From assembly GCA_039182865.1 (NCBI GenBank), contig JBCDBX010000002.1, positions 9,185 to 73,184 on the forward strand: a stretch of 64,000 nt of DNA, written 5' to 3'. The DNA is from UBA1858 sp039182865 (GTDB taxonomy: Bacteria > Pseudomonadota > Gammaproteobacteria > UBA4575). Below are positions 17,999-27,024 of the stretch, in pieces. A program made the position numbers and the translations under genes. Under the pieces are notes generated by a model. It was not told the DNA's origin, did no database searches, and saw nothing but the letters and a program-made list of their open reading frames with translations. The number at the start of each line of letters is the position of its first letter. The first letter of the stretch is position 1.

Positions 17999-19291
17999 AT
18001 GTTTAATAATTATAAAAAGACTTTATTTCTCAGCACATTTTTACTAGTTCCAAGCTTGGTATCAGCAGATGAATTAAGCGGAGGTGATACCGCCTGGATT
18101 CTAACCTCTACAGCACTTGTGTTATTTATGACGATTCCCGGCTTATCGTTATTTTATGCAGGATTAGTTAGAAGTAAGAATGCTCTATCTGTTTTGATGC
18201 AGTGCTTCACAATCACATGTGTCGCGTCTGTCATGTGGCTAATTCTTGGCTACAGCATGAGTTTTTCTAACGGCGGCAGTATGAATGAGTGGATGGGAGG
18301 ATTTAGCAACTTATTTTTATCCGAAGTCACACGTGAAGGCATGTCAGGAACAATACCTGAATCCATATTCGCAATGTTTCAAATGACCTTTGCCATTATC
18401 ACACCTGCACTTGTCATTGGTGGTTTTGCTGAAAGAATGAAATTTTCTGCCATGATCTGGTTTACAATTTTGTGGTCAATAGTTGTCTACTACCCAGTAT
18501 GTCATTGGGTTTGGGGAGGCGGATGGCTTGGCGATAAAGGTACACTAGATTTTGCGGGCGGTTTAGTTGTCCACATCACCGCAGGTGTGGGAGCTCTCGT
18601 TGCGGCCGTTGTTTTAGGTAAACGTAGCGGCTTTCCAGGTACGATGATGCCACCTCATAATATGACGATGACGGTGACGGGCGCTGGAATGCTTTGGGTC
18701 GGTTGGTTTGGATTCAATGGCGGGAGTGCACTAGCCGCGAATGGGGATGCCGCGATGGCAATTCTTGTCACTCATATCAGCGCTGCCATTGCTTCGCTGA
18801 GTTGGATGATCTGCGAGTGGATAAAATACGGAAAACCAAGTGTATTAGGTATTGTAACAGGTATGGTGGCAGGACTTGGCAGTATTACCCCAGCTTCAGG
18901 GTTTGTCGGTCCTATGGGAGCCATCGTGATAGGTTTAACAGCTGGTATTGTTTGCTTTACCGTCACTAACTATATGAAACGTATTCTTCATATTGATGAT
19001 TCACTCGATGTATTTCCAGTTCATGGTATTGGAGGTATCATCGGGACATTATTAGTTGCTGTATTTGTATCATCTCAGTTTGGGGGCGCAGGTCTTGCTG
19101 AAGGTATGACAATTGGAAGTCAGTTTGTTGTTCAACTAACGGCTGTTGTTGCCACGATAGTTTGGACAATAATTGCAAGTTTTATCATATTAAAAATTAC
19201 CGACCTGATTTGTGGTAATCGTGTTAATGATGAAAACGAGCGTATTGGTCTGGACATCACACAACATGAAGAGAAAGGATACGACTTGTAA
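17999..19291 (+). CDS. amtB: Ammonium transporter
   Basis: Inner-membrane trimeric ammonium channel of 430 residues. An N-terminal signal sequence (about residues 1-23, ending VSADE) is followed by 11 hydrophobic segments. Family signatures include GLSLFYAGLVRSKN, the channel His in VVHITAGVGALV, and the second His in FPVHGIGGIIGTLL. It follows glnK after 14 bp, and PII is known to bind and close AmtB. The message ends at a clear terminator. Confidence 0.96.
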   Translation: MFNNYKKTLFLSTFLLVPSLVSADELSGGDTAWILTSTALVLFMTIPGLSLFYAGLVRSKNALSVLMQCFTITCVASVMWLILGYSMSFSNGGSMNEWMGGFSNLFLSEVTREGMSGTIPESIFAMFQMTFAIITPALVIGGFAERMKFSAMIWFTILWSIVVYYPVCHWVWGGGWLGDKGTLDFAGGLVVHITAGVGALVAAVVLGKRSGFPGTMMPPHNMTMTVTGAGMLWVGWFGFNGGSALAANGDAAMAILVTHISAAIASLSWMICEWIKYGKPSVLGIVTGMVAGLGSITPASGFVGPMGAIVIGLTAGIVCFTVTNYMKRILHIDDSLDVFPVHGIGGIIGTLLVAVFVSSQFGGAGLAEGMTIGSQFVVQLTAVVATIVWTIIASFIILKITDLICGNRVNDENERIGLDITQHEEKGYDL

Positions 19292-19315
19292 TTAAATCTC
19301 ACTCCTTCAAATAAT

Positions 19316-19346
19316 AAGGCTCACTTTTTATACGTGGGCCTTTTTT
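19316..19346 (+). terminator. Rho-independent terminator after amtB
   Basis: The stem AAGGCTCAC pairs with GTGGGCCTT (one G-U wobble) around a 9-base loop, followed by six T. It ends the glnK-amtB transcript. Confidence 0.88.
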
Positions 19347-19401
19347 ATGACCAATAGATTTTGAATACACTTATCATTTGATTTCAATTTATAATTAGAA
19401 T

Positions 19402-20673
19402 GTGAAAATCAATAAACTACAGGAATCGACCCCTAATCGTATCCCAATTTCTGAACACAAAATCGATGAAAGTTTGATCTGTGATCACGCACGCAAAATT
19501 ATTCAAAAATTAACACAGGCAAACTATCAAGCTTATTTAGTCGGCGGCTGTGTACGCGACTTACTCCTTGGTAAGCACCCCAAAGATTTTGATGTCGCAA
19601 CTAATGCCCACCCTGAAGAAATTTGTGACTTATTTGAATATAGTCGAATAATTGGTCGTCGTTTTCGTATTGTACATGTTTACCAGGAACGAAATTTCAT
19701 AGAAGTCTCTACTTTTCGTGCACTTAAAAATCACCAACATAACGAAACCACGATATCAAATGGGCGAATTCTTCGTGACAATACCTTCGGTACTATTGAA
19801 GAAGATGCATTACGCCGTGATTTTACAATCAACTCAATGTACTACGATCTCTCCAAACAGGAAGTACTAGACTTTTGTAATGGAATAGAAGATATCGATA
19901 AGAAAATAATTCGCATGATTGGCGATGATATTGAAATGCGCTACCACGAAGATCCGGTTCGCATCCTAAGAGCTTTAAGATTTCATGCGAAACTTGATCT
20001 GGAAATTGATTCAAGCACTGCCAAACCGATTCCATCCCTAAAATATTTGCTGACAGATATATCACCCTCTCGATTATTTGATGAAGCACTTAAATTTTTC
20101 CATAGCGGGCATGCAGTAAAATGTTTTCAAGTGCTTGAAAAATTTGATTTGATAAGTGTGCTATTTCCATTGACATATTCTGCTCATAAGCGTGACGAAC
20201 AGTTAAATAATCTGATTTATGCTGCGCTGGAAAATACTGATAAACGGATTAAACACGGCAAACCTGTCAACCCTGCTTTTATATTCTCCATACTATTATG
20301 GCAATCTTACCTTCATCGGCTTGAACAAAATCAAAAAGATGGTATTTCCTATTCGGAAGGAGCTTGGGATGCGGGCCGTAGCATTGTACTCGAGCAATCA
20401 AAGATTATTAATATACCTAAGCGTTTCTCAATTACAATTTGTGAAATCTGGAAACTGCAAAGACGCTTTTTAAAAAAGCATGGATTTAAAACTTTAAAGC
20501 TATTAGAACATCAACGATTTCGTGCCGCTTATGACTTTATGTGTTTGCGTGCTCAAGCGGGCGAATTAGATGTATCCGAATGTGAATGGTGGACAAAAAT
20601 TCAAGCAGCATCAGTCGAAGAACAGAAGCAAATGACACGATATAGACCAAAACGAGCAAAACAAAAATCATGA
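19402..20673 (+). CDS. pcnB: Poly(A) polymerase I
   Basis: Adds 3' A-tails to RNA and so promotes decay. The nucleotidyltransferase core (about residues 45-180) has VGGCVRDLLLG, the metal-binding DFDVATNA, and IIGRRFRIVHV, the variant that separates bacterial poly(A) polymerases from CCA-adding enzymes. The C-terminus is basic (RYRPKRAKQKS). The start is GTG at 19402. It overlaps folK by ATGA and heads a run with folK, a deoxynucleoside kinase, panB and panC, a common gammaproteobacterial cluster. Confidence 0.93.
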   Translation: MKINKLQESTPNRIPISEHKIDESLICDHARKIIQKLTQANYQAYLVGGCVRDLLLGKHPKDFDVATNAHPEEICDLFEYSRIIGRRFRIVHVYQERNFIEVSTFRALKNHQHNETTISNGRILRDNTFGTIEEDALRRDFTINSMYYDLSKQEVLDFCNGIEDIDKKIIRMIGDDIEMRYHEDPVRILRALRFHAKLDLEIDSSTAKPIPSLKYLLTDISPSRLFDEALKFFHSGHAVKCFQVLEKFDLISVLFPLTYSAHKRDEQLNNLIYAALENTDKRIKHGKPVNPAFIFSILLWQSYLHRLEQNQKDGISYSEGAWDAGRSIVLEQSKIINIPKRFSITICEIWKLQRRFLKKHGFKTLKLLEHQRFRAAYDFMCLRAQAGELDVSECEWWTKIQAASVEEQKQMTRYRPKRAKQKS

Positions 20674-21155
20674 TAGATGCGTATATTGGATTAGGTAGCA
20701 ACTTAGATAAGCCGTTGGCCCAAGTAAGCTCTGCATTTATACAACTTGATGAAATTAAACAAACCTCATTATTTGATATCTCCAGTTTGTATTTAAGTCG
20801 CCCACTAGGTCCTAAAAATCAACCTCCCTATGTCAATGCTGTCGCTTGGATAAAAACCAAGCTCGATGCGCATGAACTTTTAGAACAGTTACATACCATC
20901 GAGAACACCCATGGTCGCAAGCGTGATGGAGAAAGATGGGGAGCTCGCACTCTCGATCTAGATATATTGGTTTATGGTAATATTTGCATTAAAGATCAAG
21001 TGCTTACTATCCCGCATCCAGGTATAAAATCGCGCGAATTCGTCCTCTACCCATTGCACGAAGTGAATAAAAACCTCATGATTCCAAAAGTAGGACTGAT
21101 TAGCCGTATCAAATCACGCTGTTACGTCAATGGAATGGCTCGACTAAATTTTTAA
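20670..21155 (+). CDS. folK: 2-amino-4-hydroxy-6-hydroxymethyldihydropteridine pyrophosphokinase
   Basis: Folate pathway kinase (HPPK), 161 residues. It starts IDAYIGLGSNLDKP, has the LYLSRPLGPKNQPPYVNAVAW block, and the signature RKRDGERWGARTLDLDILVYG with the two Mg-binding Asp. HPGIKSREFVLYPLHEV near residue 112 matches the substrate region. It overlaps pcnB (ATGA) and is 2 bp from the next gene. Confidence 0.95.
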   Translation: MIDAYIGLGSNLDKPLAQVSSAFIQLDEIKQTSLFDISSLYLSRPLGPKNQPPYVNAVAWIKTKLDAHELLEQLHTIENTHGRKRDGERWGARTLDLDILVYGNICIKDQVLTIPHPGIKSREFVLYPLHEVNKNLMIPKVGLISRIKSRCYVNGMARLNF

Positions 21156-21157
21156 GC

Positions 21158-21808
21158 ATGCAAACTGCACTACCTAATTACATTGTTATTGAAGGTCCCA
21201 TCGGCGTTGGGAAGTCAAGCCTGGCACAACGCTTGGCTAAAGATTTTGAATCAGAGTTGGTCTTAGAGGAAATTGATGAAAACCCTTTTCTTGAACAGTT
21301 TTACCAACGTCCAAGTGAAGCGGCTTTATCTACACAATTATTTTTCTTGATGCAACGCACCAAGCAAATTAAAACGCTAAAGCAAGGCAATATTTTTGCT
21401 CATTCAAAAGTAGCAGACTATTTAATCGAAAAAGATCAGCTATTTGCTCAAGTGACACTCACACCGACAGAATACGATTTATATTTACAGGTATATGAGC
21501 ATTTAATTATTGATGCGCCCAAACCAGATCTAGTCGTTTATCTGCAAGCACCGGTACCCACCTTATTAGATCGTATAAAAAAACGTGGTCGGCATTATGA
21601 ACGCTTTATGGAAGCTAATTATTTAGAACAATTGAATGAAGCCTATGCAGAATTTTTTTATCACTATCATCATGCTCCCTTGTTAATCGTTAATGCGAGT
21701 GACATTGACTTTATTAATAATGATCGCGATTACGAACAACTAAAAACTCAAATTCTCAATACCACAAATGGACGACATTATTTCAACCCTTTGCCATTTG
21801 TAAGTTAA
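21158..21808 (+). CDS. Deoxynucleoside kinase family protein
   Basis: A P-loop kinase of 216 residues of the deoxyadenosine/deoxyguanosine/deoxycytidine kinase family. The P-loop is IEGPIGVGKSSLA (residues 10-22), followed by the EEIDENPFLEQFY substrate region, the FAHSKVADYLIEKDQLFA segment in the place of the family's DRS motif, and a LID with RIKKRGRHYE. Such a gene between folK and panB is common in gammaproteobacteria; its physiological substrate is rarely tested. It would phosphorylate a salvaged deoxynucleoside. Confidence 0.88.
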   Translation: MQTALPNYIVIEGPIGVGKSSLAQRLAKDFESELVLEEIDENPFLEQFYQRPSEAALSTQLFFLMQRTKQIKTLKQGNIFAHSKVADYLIEKDQLFAQVTLTPTEYDLYLQVYEHLIIDAPKPDLVVYLQAPVPTLLDRIKKRGRHYERFMEANYLEQLNEAYAEFFYHYHHAPLLIVNASDIDFINNDRDYEQLKTQILNTTNGRHYFNPLPFVS

Positions 21809-21812
21809 CCTT

Positions 21813-22604
21813 ATGAGCTTACAAAAATCTTTAGGAGTGACACTTAGCAATTTACGCCAGATGCGTGAAAAAGGTGAAAAGATTGCGTGTTTAACTGCCT
21901 ATGATGCTACTTTCGGCAAGTTATTAGATGAAGCAGGTATCGATATTATTTTAGTGGGCGATTCTCTTGGGATGGTCATCCAAGGCAACATTTCTACTGT
22001 ATCGGTAACTATGGAAGACATGCTCTACCATACTCAGTGTGTCACTAAAGCAAGCAAGAATGCGATGATAATTACAGACATGCCCTTTATGAGTTACAGC
22101 GATATCGACTTTGCACTAACCAATGCCACATTATTAATGCAAGAAGCCGGTGCGCATATGGTTAAACTCGAAGCAACAGAACGCCAAATAGAAATAGTCA
22201 AAGAACTAAGTGCATGCGGCATACCTGTCTGCGCACACTTGGGCTTGCGTCCACAATATGTATATAAGCTAGGTGGCTACCAAATACTTGGTTCAGATAA
22301 AGAAACTGCTAATCAATTATTAAAAACCAGTGTTGCACTCGAACAAGCAGGTGCTGACTTATTACTATTGGAATGCGTGACTGCAAAACTCGCTGCAGAT
22401 ATAACTAAAGCTGTTCAGATTCCTGTGATTGGTATTGGCTCAGGTAAAGACACAAATGGTCAGATACTGGTATTACAGGATATTCTTGGTATCACACCAG
22501 ATAAAACACCTTCATTTGTAAAAAACTTTTTACAGCAATGCAGCATCCAAGAAGCGGTGCATCAATATATTGATGCCGTCAAAACAGGCACCTTCCCTAG
22601 TTAA
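21813..22604 (+). CDS. panB: 3-methyl-2-oxobutanoate hydroxymethyltransferase
   Basis: First committed step of pantothenate synthesis: adds a hydroxymethyl group from methylene-THF to ketoisovalerate. The protein shows MLTAYDATFG-like LTAYDATFGKLLDEAG, the metal site VGDSLGMVIQG, GAHMVKLE and AHLGLRPQ. Length 263 is standard. It is 4 bp from the upstream kinase and 8 bp from panC, an evident operon. Confidence 0.96.
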   Translation: MSLQKSLGVTLSNLRQMREKGEKIACLTAYDATFGKLLDEAGIDIILVGDSLGMVIQGNISTVSVTMEDMLYHTQCVTKASKNAMIITDMPFMSYSDIDFALTNATLLMQEAGAHMVKLEATERQIEIVKELSACGIPVCAHLGLRPQYVYKLGGYQILGSDKETANQLLKTSVALEQAGADLLLLECVTAKLAADITKAVQIPVIGIGSGKDTNGQILVLQDILGITPDKTPSFVKNFLQQCSIQEAVHQYIDAVKTGTFPS

Positions 22605-22612
22605 TACTCAAT

Positions 22613-23452
22613 ATGAAAATAATTTCTAGTACCGCGCAAATGCGTGCTCAAGTTCGACTATGGAAATCTAATCAAGAGCAAGTATCACTGGTCCCCACTA
22701 TGGGAAATCTACATCAAGGTCATTTATCGTTAATTAATCTAGCTAAAGCATTAGCTGATCGTGTAGTCGTCTCAATTTTTGTCAATGCCTTACAGTTCAA
22801 CCAGACATCAGACTTTGAGAACTATCCCAGAACTTTAGATGAAGATTTAAAACAACTCGAGCAAATGAATATTGACGCAGTATTCACGCCAAATGAACAA
22901 GACTTCTATCCACATGGAATTGAATTAGCACCACTGATTCACATCCCAGTATTAGCTGACGAGTTCTGCGGTAAATATCGACCCGGACACTTTGAAGGTG
23001 TTGCGACTGTTGTAGCGAAATTATTCAATGCCACTGATCCAAACACCGCGGTTTTTGGAAAAAAAGATTATCAACAGTTACTCATTATTGAACGTTTAAC
23101 GAAAGAGTTAAATTTCGATATTAAAATTAGCGCCGGAGAAACAGTGCGCGAAAAAAACGGTCTAGCAATGAGCTCACGTAATAGCCGCTTGAGCCCTAAA
23201 GAACTTGAAATCGCGCCAAATCTTAATTCAACGCTCTTCAAGGTTAGCAATAGCTTTAATGTAGACAATATTCAAAATATCGAGGATGACGCCAAATTTA
23301 GTCTTGAAAATCATGGGTTTAGAGTTGAATATCTAAGCATAAGAGACGCAAGAAATCTTCAAGCAGTTGCTCAAAATACCAGCAGATACGTGGTTTTAGC
23401 TGCCGTTTGGCTGGGAGATACACGCTTGATCGATAACATAGTTTTCCAATAG
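22613..23452 (+). CDS. panC: Pantothenate synthetase
   Basis: Condenses pantoate with beta-alanine using ATP. The nucleotidyltransferase motif VPTMGNLHQGHLSLI (about residues 27-41), FVNALQFNQTSDFENYPRT, the GKYRPGHFEGVATVVAKLFN segment and FGKKDYQQLLIIERL are all present. At 279 residues it is of normal length. Neither panD nor panE is in the window. Confidence 0.96.
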   Translation: MKIISSTAQMRAQVRLWKSNQEQVSLVPTMGNLHQGHLSLINLAKALADRVVVSIFVNALQFNQTSDFENYPRTLDEDLKQLEQMNIDAVFTPNEQDFYPHGIELAPLIHIPVLADEFCGKYRPGHFEGVATVVAKLFNATDPNTAVFGKKDYQQLLIIERLTKELNFDIKISAGETVREKNGLAMSSRNSRLSPKELEIAPNLNSTLFKVSNSFNVDNIQNIEDDAKFSLENHGFRVEYLSIRDARNLQAVAQNTSRYVVLAAVWLGDTRLIDNIVFQ

Positions 23453-23509
23453 TGGTATGTGTATACTTAATACTAACAGTTTAGAGAAAACATATTGGAG
23501 GATAACAAC

Positions 23510-23614
23510 ATGGCATGGTTTGTAGTTGGATGCATAGTACTTGCATTTATCATTAACATTGCAGCTCAATTGAATCTTTTCACACACTTAAAGAAGGGCA
23601 CTATCTATCGATAA
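23510..23614 (+). CDS. Putative 34-residue single-pass membrane protein
   Basis: A short frame after panC with a strong RBS (GGAGG, 9 bases before ATG). It encodes about 17 hydrophobic residues from position 3, then a short polar tail with KKG and a final Tyr-Arg. It stops 17 bp before a bidirectional terminator, so it appears to be the last cistron of the transcript or its own small unit. No family is recognised. The initiation signal is better than for many real genes nearby. Confidence 0.55.
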   Translation: MAWFVVGCIVLAFIINIAAQLNLFTHLKKGTIYR

Positions 23615-23631
23615 TTGTATCGGCGCATTTC

Positions 23632-23667
23632 ACAAAAAAAGCGGGCTATATGCCCGCTTTTTTTGTG
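23632..23667. terminator. Bidirectional-type terminator between panC/small ORF and pgi
   Basis: Stem AGCGGGC/GCCCGCT with a short TATAT loop, flanked by seven A on the left and seven T on the right, so it can act on both strands. Confidence 0.9.
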
Positions 23668-23742
23668 CATGGGATTTAGCATTTACACAATTAAATAGCG
23701 TAACATTACAATCAAACTAATATCACGCATAAAACCCAAGTC

Positions 23743-25353
23743 ATGCTAATTCCTGATTGGAAAAATCTTAATGATCACGCAGATGAAATGCGCAACACAT
23801 CTATGCGTGAACTGTTCGAACAAGACTCTCATCGTTTCGAAAATTTTTCGCTTAACTTAGATTCTCTACTTTTCGATTATTCAAAAAATATAATCACAAA
23901 AAAAACTCAAGGCCTTCTAGTGCAACTCGCCGAAAAGTCAGAAGTTGAACAATGGCGCGATAAAATGTTTTCCGGCGAAACTATCAACAATACGGAGCAG
24001 CGTGCCGTCTTGCATACGGCCTTAAGAGACCCAGGAAGGTCTGATGTAAGCGATGAAATACAAAATGAACTGGCCCACATGGAAAAGTTATGTCATAAGT
24101 TGCATAGTGGACAGTGGTTAGGCTACAAAAATACGCCGCTTAAAGAGATTGTTGTTATTGGAATTGGCGGTTCATATCTTGGTCCAAAATTAGCATGCGA
24201 AGCATTAAGGCCTTACAGCCAAGCCAATATCAATGTGCATTTTATTGCTAATATTGATGCACATGTACTTGAAGAAGTGTTAAGTGAAATTAACGCAGAA
24301 GAATCTTTATTTGTCGTCATTTCAAAAAGCTTTTCAACTCAAGAAACCAAAGAAAACTCTAATACAGCAGCTAAATGGCTACGCAAGAAAAGTAATGATG
24401 AAACTGCAATAGAAAAACAATTTATTGCTATCACCTCTAACACTGAAGCTGCCAAAGCATTTGGTATTGCCGATGAAAATATTTTATCGATGTGGGACTG
24501 GGTAGGCGGACGTTATTCGTTATGGAGCACCGTCGGTTTCCCGCTCGCACTTCAAATAGGCATGGATAATTTTAAACAGTTGCTCGCTGGCGCCCACGCA
24601 ATGGACGTGCATTTTAAGTCAGCCAGACTTGATCAAAACATCCCAATGATGATTGGCTTACTTGGGGTCTGGTATATTAATTTTTTAAACATGCCACATC
24701 ATGCCGTGCTGCCTTATGATCATCGTTTACGTAGCCTGCCTGGATATTTACAACAACTCGACATGGAAAGTAACGGCAAAAGCGTGACACGTGACGGCCA
24801 ACAAATTAATTATATGACTGGCCCCATTGTATTCGGCGAGGCAGGTACAAATGGCCAACATGCATTTCACCAATTACTACATCAAGGTGGTTTAACTGTC
24901 CCATGTGATTTTATTGGTTTTGCGAATGCGGCGCATGAGTATGATCAACACCATCATATTCTGCTTGCCAATATGCTTGCACAATCTCAAGCCATGATGC
25001 TTGGGCGCACACAAGAAGAAACGCAAGCCTTATTACTCAGCCAAGGATTAAAACAAGAATATATTAGAGAATTAGCACCGCACATGACGTTTCCTGGCAA
25101 CCGGCCCAGCAACACATTCGCTTGTGAATCCTTAACACCTCATACATTGGGTTTGTTGCTTGCTATGTACGAACATAAAATATTTGTTCAAGGGATAATT
25201 TGGAGTATCAACTCTTTCGATCAAATGGGTGTAGAACTTGGTAAAACACTCACCAACAGAATACTACCTGAACTTCAGGGTACAGCGCCTGAGGATACAG
25301 AAGATAGTTCTACAAAAGGCTTACTCGCGTTTCTTAAGAAATCAACGGATTAA
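23743..25353 (+). CDS. pgi: Glucose-6-phosphate isomerase
   Basis: Interconverts glucose-6-phosphate and fructose-6-phosphate. The 536-residue protein contains GIGGSYLGPKLACEAL, the phosphate-binding SKSFSTQETKENS, the MESNGKSVTRDG signature and the C-terminal signature with FVQGIIWSINSFDQMGVELGK. It has its own promoter region after a strong terminator. The next gene starts one base after its stop codon. Confidence 0.96.
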   Translation: MLIPDWKNLNDHADEMRNTSMRELFEQDSHRFENFSLNLDSLLFDYSKNIITKKTQGLLVQLAEKSEVEQWRDKMFSGETINNTEQRAVLHTALRDPGRSDVSDEIQNELAHMEKLCHKLHSGQWLGYKNTPLKEIVVIGIGGSYLGPKLACEALRPYSQANINVHFIANIDAHVLEEVLSEINAEESLFVVISKSFSTQETKENSNTAAKWLRKKSNDETAIEKQFIAITSNTEAAKAFGIADENILSMWDWVGGRYSLWSTVGFPLALQIGMDNFKQLLAGAHAMDVHFKSARLDQNIPMMIGLLGVWYINFLNMPHHAVLPYDHRLRSLPGYLQQLDMESNGKSVTRDGQQINYMTGPIVFGEAGTNGQHAFHQLLHQGGLTVPCDFIGFANAAHEYDQHHHILLANMLAQSQAMMLGRTQEETQALLLSQGLKQEYIRELAPHMTFPGNRPSNTFACESLTPHTLGLLLAMYEHKIFVQGIIWSINSFDQMGVELGKTLTNRILPELQGTAPEDTEDSSTKGLLAFLKKSTD

Positions 25354-25354
25354 C

Positions 25355-25945
25355 ATGAGTAAACCCTTTGCTCCAGCCGCAGAACAAAATCGTGAACCCA
25401 TATTAGACGTCCTCAAAACAGAATTCAGTCAAGCTAAGTCTGTATTAGAGATTGGCAGTGGCACCGGTCAACATGCCGTCCACTTCGCTACAAATTTGCC
25501 ATATTTAACTTGGCATTGCAGTGACAAAAAAGAAATGCTCGCTGGTATTAATATCTGGATTAATGAATTTAAATTAGCTAATACACCTCTAGCCATTGAA
25601 CTTGATGTTTGTGATGACTGGCCAACACAAAATTTTGATTCAGCCTATGGCGCGAATATTGCTCATATTATGCATAGCAACGAAATTGAAGCCATGTTTC
25701 AAGGCTTAAATAAAGTTTTGAACCAAGATGCAGTCTTTTGCTTATATGGCCCATTCAATATCGATGGACAATATACCAGCGAGAGTAATCAAAGATTTGA
25801 TCTGTGGTTGAAAGAAATGGATCCAGAATCCTGTATCCGTGATAAAGCTTTTCTCGACAATTTAGCTATTGCATCGAATCTGAAACCCATGAATAGCTAT
25901 CAAATGCCTAGCAATAACTTAATATTATGTTGGAAGAAATTTTAA
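25355..25945 (+). CDS. DUF938 family SAM-dependent methyltransferase-like protein
   Basis: A 196-residue class-I methyltransferase-fold protein of the DUF938 family. It begins KPFAPAAEQNREPILDVL and has the SAM loop VLEIGSGTGQHAVHFA; the family hallmark YGANIAHIMHS and YGPFNIDGQYTSESNQRFDLWL follow. Function and substrate are unknown. The open frame extends far upstream inside pgi in another phase, but ATG 25355 directly after the pgi stop gives the conserved N-terminus. The 3' end overlaps queG (opposite strand) by 4 bp. Confidence 0.88.
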   Translation: MSKPFAPAAEQNREPILDVLKTEFSQAKSVLEIGSGTGQHAVHFATNLPYLTWHCSDKKEMLAGINIWINEFKLANTPLAIELDVCDDWPTQNFDSAYGANIAHIMHSNEIEAMFQGLNKVLNQDAVFCLYGPFNIDGQYTSESNQRFDLWLKEMDPESCIRDKAFLDNLAIASNLKPMNSYQMPSNNLILCWKKF

Positions 25946-27009
25946 CCATGTTGCTCAAGCGCCCATTGGACGTGTTCTTGCACTAGCTCCGATATGCCCT
26001 TTCTTTTTTGTTTCAACACTTCTACCACTTGCTTCGAAGTCGGCGCATTCCCTAAAGCAACGGCGAGATTTCGTAACCATTGCTGATAACCAATGCGTCG
26101 TATTGCTGAACCTTCGGTAAATTTAAAAAACTCTTCTTCTGTCCATAAAAATAATGTGATGAGATCGCTATTATCTAAGTTATGCCGTTTGACAAAATCG
26201 GGCAGAGATGAAGTTTTTGAAAACTTATTCCAAGGACAAACTAACTGACAATCATCGCAACCATAAATACGATTGCCCATCGCCTTACGAAATTCAATTG
26301 GAATTGCACTTTTATGTTCAATCGTTAAATAAGAAATACATTTACGCGCATCCAGTTTATAAGGTGCAAGAATCGCTTGCGTTGGACAAATATCAATACA
26401 TGCTTGGCATATGCCACAATGATCGGTAGCGGGCTGGTCTATCGGCAAAGGTAAATCCGTATACAGCTCACCCAAGAAAAACCATGAACCCGCTTGTTCT
26501 GATAAAAGATTGGTATGCTTGCCTACCCACCCAAGACCCGCTTTATGAGCGAGTGCTTTTTCAAGTACAGGCGCACTATCCACAAATGCACGATAGCCAA
26601 ACTCTCCAACTTCAATTTGTATTTTTTCTGCAAGCTTTTGCAAACGTTTACGCATGACCTTGTGGTAATCTCGTCCAAGTGCATAGCGTGAAATATAGGC
26701 AAGACTAGCATCATCTAATACTTCATCCGCATCTCTTGCACGCGGCGGTAAATAATTCATTCGCACAGAAATAATTCTAATCGTACCCGGCAATAGTTCT
26801 GCAGGACGAGATCGCTTAGTTCCATGTTTGCCCATGTAATCCATTTCACCCTGCATGCCGTCCTGCAACCAATTCATTAAGTATGATTCATGCTCACTTA
26901 GATCGGTATCAGACACGCCTATACGATCAAACCCTAATTCATGCGCCCATACACGTATGTTTTCTAATAAACTACGTGTATCTTCCTTATTGTTAATTGA
27001 ATAATTCAT
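25942..27009 (-). CDS. queG: Epoxyqueuosine reductase
   Basis: Final step of queuosine synthesis in tRNA: a cobalamin- and Fe-S-dependent reductase. The 355-residue protein has two [4Fe-4S] motifs, CGICQACIDICP and CDDCQLVCPWNK, after the N-terminal B12-binding region (SRYALGRDYHKVMRKRL, KHTNLLSEQAGSWFFLGEL). Its start faces that of nnr with only 15 bases between the two start codons, so the promoters must overlap coding or each other. Confidence 0.95.
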   Translation of the reverse strand: MNYSINNKEDTRSLLENIRVWAHELGFDRIGVSDTDLSEHESYLMNWLQDGMQGEMDYMGKHGTKRSRPAELLPGTIRIISVRMNYLPPRARDADEVLDDASLAYISRYALGRDYHKVMRKRLQKLAEKIQIEVGEFGYRAFVDSAPVLEKALAHKAGLGWVGKHTNLLSEQAGSWFFLGELYTDLPLPIDQPATDHCGICQACIDICPTQAILAPYKLDARKCISYLTIEHKSAIPIEFRKAMGNRIYGCDDCQLVCPWNKFSKTSSLPDFVKRHNLDNSDLITLFLWTEEEFFKFTEGSAIRRIGYQQWLRNLAVALGNAPTSKQVVEVLKQKRKGISELVQEHVQWALEQHG

Positions 27010-27024
27010 ACGCCTTTAAGAATC

